DNA of 18,742 nt from CAWFFV01 sp963814985 (lineage in GTDB: Bacteria; Chloroflexota; Ktedonobacteria; Ktedonobacterales; Ktedonobacteraceae), in NCBI GenBank assembly GCA_963814985.1, contig CAWFFV010000089.1:1-18742 (forward strand), read 5' to 3'. The notes beneath the pieces are model-generated. The model ran no database searches. It worked only from the letters and a program-made list of their open reading frames with translations, and had not been told where the DNA came from. This document shows positions 15,466 through 18,742 of the stretch, piece after piece (within the stretch, counting starts at the first letter, position 1; every line of letters starts with the position of its first letter). The position numbers were made by a program, and so were the translations under genes.

Positions 15466-15493
15466 TGAATTGGAAAACAACGAAGCTGGTTGA

Positions 15494-15998
15494 GAAGCGT
15501 ATTTAGATGAATATATGTTAACGGCGCAACATGAAGCGGTTCTTCTTTTCACAAGTTCTTTTTCATGTTCATGGTATCAACTTTATGGTGATCCCAAAGA
15601 TAATAAGACATTAGCATTGCGATTGGTCGTCTATGTATAGCGCGGAGAGACGCTGCTGCAAGCTAACAGTAACAGCTCTGTTTCTGTCCTTCGTAATCCT
15701 CCCGTAATCCCTCCGCCATCCACTCGTAACATCAACATCCATGAAACTTCACACAAACCAAATAGAGTGGTAATACCGAGCGCAACGCCCCCAAAACGCA
15801 ACCTGATATGCTCATATGTGGTGCCGAACACACGCCGCCAGTGGTAAGTCAGGTAGGATTGCGATACATATCCAGGCGTCAAAAAGGCTTTTACCCTGGC
15901 TCATGCACCACCTTTCTGTCTCTGAGTTTGATTGATGTGAATGCCAGTAGCGCATCAGACGGAGACAAAAATGAATGAGAGTGAAGTGAAATTCTATC
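15494..15998 (+). other. Spacer with an amber-interrupted open frame (15515-15849)
   Basis: From ATG 15515 one frame stays open to TAA at 15847-15849 except for a single TAG at 15638-15640. It reads MLTAQHEAVLLFTSSFSCSW, later TLALRLVVYV, the amber codon, then RGETLLQANSNSSVSVLRN and a proline-rich end. I do not recognise it and see no clear ribosome-binding site. It may be a gene remnant or chance. Minus-strand ORFs here (15631-15882, 15812-16006) show nothing recognisable. No terminator was found after the CHAT array. Confidence 0.3.
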
Positions 15999-16952
15999 AT
16001 GGACATGAGAAAGAGTAAAGAGACCTGTCTGTCAGAGTCAGGTGCATTCTTCCAGCAAATGCTCTCTCCCTTGCAAGAGGGACCTGAGACGTCGGCAATG
16101 ACAACGTTTACAGCTAATACGTATGTAATCGATACCTCTAACGGAACAGAAATCGCCCGGTTGATAGACCAATCGCAGATCCTTGCACGCTATCTGGGTG
16201 GTGTCTTTCCAGAACCGGCTGAAGAACTTCCGCCTCTGCACAACATTCTCGATCTTGCTTGTGGTCCAGGCTGCTGGGTCCTCAATGTGGCCTACGCATA
16301 TCCCAAAGTTAGTGTTCTGGGTGTTGACATTGATGCCTCCCTGGTTCGATACGCTCGTGCTCGGGCACGCACGCAAGGACTCAAGAATGCCATGTTTCAG
16401 ATTATGGATATCACTCGACCGCTAAACTTCCCCGAGAACACCTTTGATCTGATCAATGCACAGTTTCTCTTTGGGGTCCTGCAACAGTCTGTCTGGTCCC
16501 CACTCATTGCCGAATGCTTGCGCATCTTGCGACCGGGTGGTGTGCTCAGAGTGACGGAGGGTGAAAATCCTCTGACGAATTCTCTGGCTGGAGAGGAACT
16601 GAGTGCCATCTTCTCCCTGGCACTCCATAAGTCCGGACGCGGCTTTTCACCCGACGGACGCAACATTGGTATGACTCCCATGCTGGGATGGTTGCTGCGT
16701 ACAGCAGGGTTTATCTCCATCGAGAAGGTGGCCTACCCTCTCGATTTTTCGACGGGCACGCTGGAACATACTGCCATGCGTGAAAATTGCCTGGTTGCTG
16801 TCCAGCTCATCAAGCCATTTCTGATGGACATGGAGGTCATCTCAGAGCGTGATTTCAACCAACTCTTTCATCAGTTCTCGATAGATCTGCTCTCAGAAAC
16901 GTTTTGTGGCCTGTGGGTGATCCAGAGTTCTTGGGGACGCAAACCGATGTGA
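15999..16952 (+). CDS. Class I SAM-dependent methyltransferase
   Basis: 317 residues from ATG 15999. Motif I is ILDLACGPG (83-91), the SAM-binding acidic residue is Asp110 in VLGVDID, and DITRPLNFPENTFDLINAQF followed by RILRPGGVLRVTE (motifs II-III of the UbiE/Methyltransf_11 type) complete the fold. Substrate unknown; such stand-alone enzymes are common in this kind of genome. The conserved part begins around TYVIDTSNGTEIARLIDQ, so ATG 16098 (residue 34) is a plausible alternative start; neither start has a strong ribosome-binding site. The frame is intact, in contrast to the CHAT genes before it. The next gene on the same strand is a second, clearly different methyltransferase, 144 bp away. 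Confidence 0.88.
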   Translation: MDMRKSKETCLSESGAFFQQMLSPLQEGPETSAMTTFTANTYVIDTSNGTEIARLIDQSQILARYLGGVFPEPAEELPPLHNILDLACGPGCWVLNVAYAYPKVSVLGVDIDASLVRYARARARTQGLKNAMFQIMDITRPLNFPENTFDLINAQFLFGVLQQSVWSPLIAECLRILRPGGVLRVTEGENPLTNSLAGEELSAIFSLALHKSGRGFSPDGRNIGMTPMLGWLLRTAGFISIEKVAYPLDFSTGTLEHTAMRENCLVAVQLIKPFLMDMEVISERDFNQLFHQFSIDLLSETFCGLWVIQSSWGRKPM

Positions 16953-17096
16953 AGTATTTGAAGCAGGGACAGCGTGTGGGGGCAGTGGAAAGAAAGCAGG
17001 AGGTGTATCGAGTCAAGAGTCTTTCTGTTGAGGAGATGGTGAAAGAGAGCAAGAAGAAGAACACAAGAGGAAAAAGATGAACAGGAAGGAGATTCA

Positions 17097-18026
17097 GTGA
17101 TACTGCGGATTTTTCGTCGCCAACAGCGATCCGGTATACCGCCTGGGGATTTAGGGTGGCAACCAGGGATCACAAGCAGGAGAAGTGAACGTGCGCTTGA
17201 TATATACCTGCTTCCCAGAACGATGCAGGAGACACAGCGATTGGACTTTCAGCATTATTTACTCCGTCAGGTCTTCAAAGGAAATGCTGTTGCTCCCATC
17301 GGATCTGCAATTCGCTCAATTCTGGACGTTGGCTGTGGGACTGGTCGCTGGCCTCAGGAAATGGCTATGCAACTCCCGCATGCACAGGTGGTCGGTCTTG
17401 ACCTGGAGCAAACGCGACAAATCCTCCTACCGGGAGTTGCAGATAACTATCGTTTTGTTCAAGGCAATCTTTTGAGCGGTTTACCATTTGCCAATCAGAG
17501 CTTTGACTATGTTCACCAGCGCTTCCTCGTTGCTGGATTACCAGCAAAGCAGTGGCCATTCGTTATTGGGGAACTGGTACGGGTGACTTGCGCTGGCGGA
17601 TGGGTGGAACTGGTCGAAGCGGGAAATACATTCCTCCAGGCAGGCCCAGCAACACAGCAGTTTTTAACGTGGTGGATTGCGCTCAGTCAATCACGAGGAA
17701 TAGACGCCTCAGTGGTTGAACATTTAGGGGGTCTGCTTCACCACGCGGGCCTCCAGCATATCCAGACACGTGCCATTGATCTCCCTGTTGGAGGGTGGGG
17801 GAAAGGCGAACAGCGCAGAATTGGGGATTTACTGGCAAAAGATATGCTTGCAGGATTCCCCAGCCTCAAGGGAGCCTGCTGTACATTATTGCATCTTCCA
17901 TCAGACGAGTTTGATCAGGTGATGCGTACCCTTCCAGAGGAATGGGCGAAACTGCATACTCAGTATCGATTTTACGTAGCATATGGCCAGCGGTCGGAGA
18001 TTGAGGTTGGCCAAAGAACAAATTAA
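17097..18026 (+). CDS. Class I SAM-dependent methyltransferase (second)
   Basis: 309 residues from GTG 17097, chosen for the strong AGGAAGGAGA (17083-17092) before it. Motif I is ILDVGCGTGRW (75-85), the acidic SAM ligand is Asp102 in VVGLDLE, then FVQGNLLSGLPFANQSFDYV and GELVRVTCAGGWVELVEAGN (motif III region). The N-terminal 60 residues (RALDIYLLPRTMQETQRLDF) resemble the cap that precedes the fold in UbiE-like enzymes that act on small molecules. Substrate unknown. The gene is intact and probably co-transcribed with the preceding methyltransferase. A seven-codon ORF (17077-17100) overlaps its GTG start and might couple translation. Confidence 0.88.
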   Translation: MILRIFRRQQRSGIPPGDLGWQPGITSRRSERALDIYLLPRTMQETQRLDFQHYLLRQVFKGNAVAPIGSAIRSILDVGCGTGRWPQEMAMQLPHAQVVGLDLEQTRQILLPGVADNYRFVQGNLLSGLPFANQSFDYVHQRFLVAGLPAKQWPFVIGELVRVTCAGGWVELVEAGNTFLQAGPATQQFLTWWIALSQSRGIDASVVEHLGGLLHHAGLQHIQTRAIDLPVGGWGKGEQRRIGDLLAKDMLAGFPSLKGACCTLLHLPSDEFDQVMRTLPEEWAKLHTQYRFYVAYGQRSEIEVGQRTN

Positions 18027-18104
18027 GCCAGAAGTGCAGAAGGTCTCAGAGCATGGACAGTCAAGCAAGGCTATATGCTATACTGGAAGCACATGGTGAG
18101 GGAG

Positions 18105-18147
18105 ACATCTGTTAGATGCAATGGATATGTTGCATGAGCACAGATGT
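18105..18147 (+). promoter_or_regulatory. Nested inverted repeat just before the BTAD-type regulator
   Basis: ACATCTGT (18105-18112) pairs with ACAGATGT (18140-18147), and inside it ATGCAA (18116-18121) pairs with TTGCAT (18130-18135). No T-run follows, so it is not a standard terminator. It lies in the leader of the next gene and would be suited to an operator or an attenuating hairpin. An in-frame ATG at 18144 is inside the stem, which makes the later starts more likely. Confidence 0.5.
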
Positions 18148-18155
18148 TAGAAGAG

Positions 18156-18742
18156 ATGAAAAGGTTTGTGATGTATAAGACAAGACAGAAACACAGTGAC
18201 TCTGAACCGTACAGACAGGTCAATCTGCGGGTTCTCACCATGGGCACCTTTACGTTGCAGCAAAACGCCGATGGGATGTGGAAAGAGGTGGTGGATAAGG
18301 AGCTTTCCAGCCGGGGACCATCGCTCAATTTACTCAAGGTCCTGCTGTGTAGTGGCCCGTGGATGGATAGCCACAACCGAACCACACGACACGGAGAGTG
18401 GGAGGTGCATGAGGTGTCCAGAGATGCTCTCATCGATGCGCTCTGGCCAGAGGAAGAGAGTGCCCCTCTCGATCCTAATCGTGCTGTAGCGGTTGCCAAG
18501 AGCGTCCTGAATCATGCTTTGCGGCCATACGTGGGAGGCGATGTGGTGCTGCTGACAGAAGGATCGGATAGAGTTGGCTATGCACTTAACAACCGTCTGG
18601 TAGTCATCGATGTTGATGCCTTTGAAACTGCTGTGTGGCAAGCGAGCGAAGCTGAGGGACGTGGCGAGGAAACATTGTCACAGTGGGAAGCAGCGTATTA
18701 CCTTGTGCAAGGAGAATTCCTGCCGCGAGACCAGTATAATGA
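18156..18742 (+). CDS. SARP/BTAD-type transcriptional regulator, N-terminal part (cut by window end)
   Basis: 195 residues are visible and the frame is open to the last base. Residues about 23-147 form a winged-helix domain of the SARP/OmpR kind: strand VNLRVLTMGTFTLQ, helix SLNLLKVLLCSGPW, HEVSRDALIDALWPEEE, the helix NRAVAVAKSVLNHALRPY and the wing VVLLTEGSDRVGYALNN. From about 149 (VVIDVDAFETAVWQA) the bacterial transcriptional activation domain begins, a TPR-like module. An insertion at about 70-86 (HNRTTRHGEWE) between helices is longer than in most SARPs. Possible starts are ATG 18144, 18156 and 18171; an in-frame stop at 18135-18137 bounds them. Such regulators control secondary-metabolite or signalling genes; the target here is unknown. 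Confidence 0.75.
   Translation, partial: MKRFVMYKTRQKHSDSEPYRQVNLRVLTMGTFTLQQNADGMWKEVVDKELSSRGPSLNLLKVLLCSGPWMDSHNRTTRHGEWEVHEVSRDALIDALWPEEESAPLDPNRAVAVAKSVLNHALRPYVGGDVVLLTEGSDRVGYALNNRLVVIDVDAFETAVWQASEAEGRGEETLSQWEAAYYLVQGEFLPRDQYN

Larger units (their letters stand above)
11574..15493 (+). pseudogene. CHAT protease-NB-ARC-TPR protein, copy 2 (whole locus, frameshifted)
   Basis: A tandem paralogue of the locus at 7841-11518, starting 55 bp after it. ATG 11574 has GAGGAAG at 11558-11564. Frame changes are near 12279-12301 (the same place and direction as in copy 1), near 13443-13455 (CAGACAGGATCC, one base more than copy 1), and near 13690-13720 (one base fewer). A four-base TGAT duplication at the very end replaces the conserved tail by an early stop at 15463-15465; without it the frame would end ENNEAG at 15491-15493 as in copy 1. 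The CHAT-to-ATPase junction is intact here, unlike copy 1. There are eight TPR units against six. There is no small EACC1-like gene before this copy. Confidence 0.75.

Noticed and set aside
15631..15882. Minus-strand ORF in the spacer after the second CHAT gene
   Set aside because: No homology recognised and no ribosome-binding site found. The plus-strand amber-interrupted frame overlaps it and is equally unproven.
16955..17080. Short polar ORF between the two methyltransferases (lysine-rich, ending NTRGKR)
   Set aside because: It has no ATG and no clear ribosome-binding site, and no recognisable motif. It could be chance in a purine-rich leader.

Overview
The window looks like accessory DNA from a Ktedonobacteria-type (Chloroflexota) chromosome. 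This is an inference from gene content: multi-domain STAND ATPases (XRE-NB-ARC-TPR, CHAT-NB-ARC-TPR, HEAT-repeat remnants), a DUF2610-type small protein, stand-alone SAM methyltransferases and a SARP/BTAD-type regulator. Base composition looks near 50% GC by eye, and no marker gene fixes the species.

Layout. 1-2326 is a decayed block: a HEAT-repeat protein whose frame must change about seven times, then a frameshifted DUF2610-type gene. 2327-2879 has no gene but holds a folded, possibly group II intron-like stretch and a long near-perfect palindrome. 2880-3377 (minus) is a small winged-helix protein. 3380-3736 holds a good sigma70-type promoter and three exact-period 12-bp repeats, leading into an XRE-NB-ARC-TPR gene (3737-6551, one frameshift at each end) followed by a CPBP/CAAX-type membrane protease (6561-7220) and a terminator. 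7472-15493 is the centrepiece: a 108-aa membrane-anchored small protein resembling the EACC1 class of conflict-system components, followed by two tandem paralogues of a CHAT protease-NB-ARC-TPR protein (7841-11518 and 11574-15493). Both are interrupted by frameshifts. After a 500-bp stretch with one amber-interrupted frame come two intact methyltransferases (15999-16952, 17097-18026) and the start of a BTAD-type regulator running off the window.

How the genes may work together. The XRE-NB-ARC-TPR/CPBP pair and the small protein plus CHAT-NB-ARC-TPR pair both have the layout of signal-transduction or defence STAND modules: a TPR sensor array, an ATPase switch and a protease-type effector. The most unusual observation is that both CHAT paralogues change reading frame, by the same +1, at the homologous place between the catalytic His and the catalytic Cys. 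All their other frameshifts are private to one copy. That fits either an indel older than the duplication or a recoding event. The single-domain genes in the window carry no indels while the repeat-rich STAND genes carry many, so relaxed selection is at least as likely as uniform sequencing error, although several indels sit in or next to short homopolymers and raw reads would decide.
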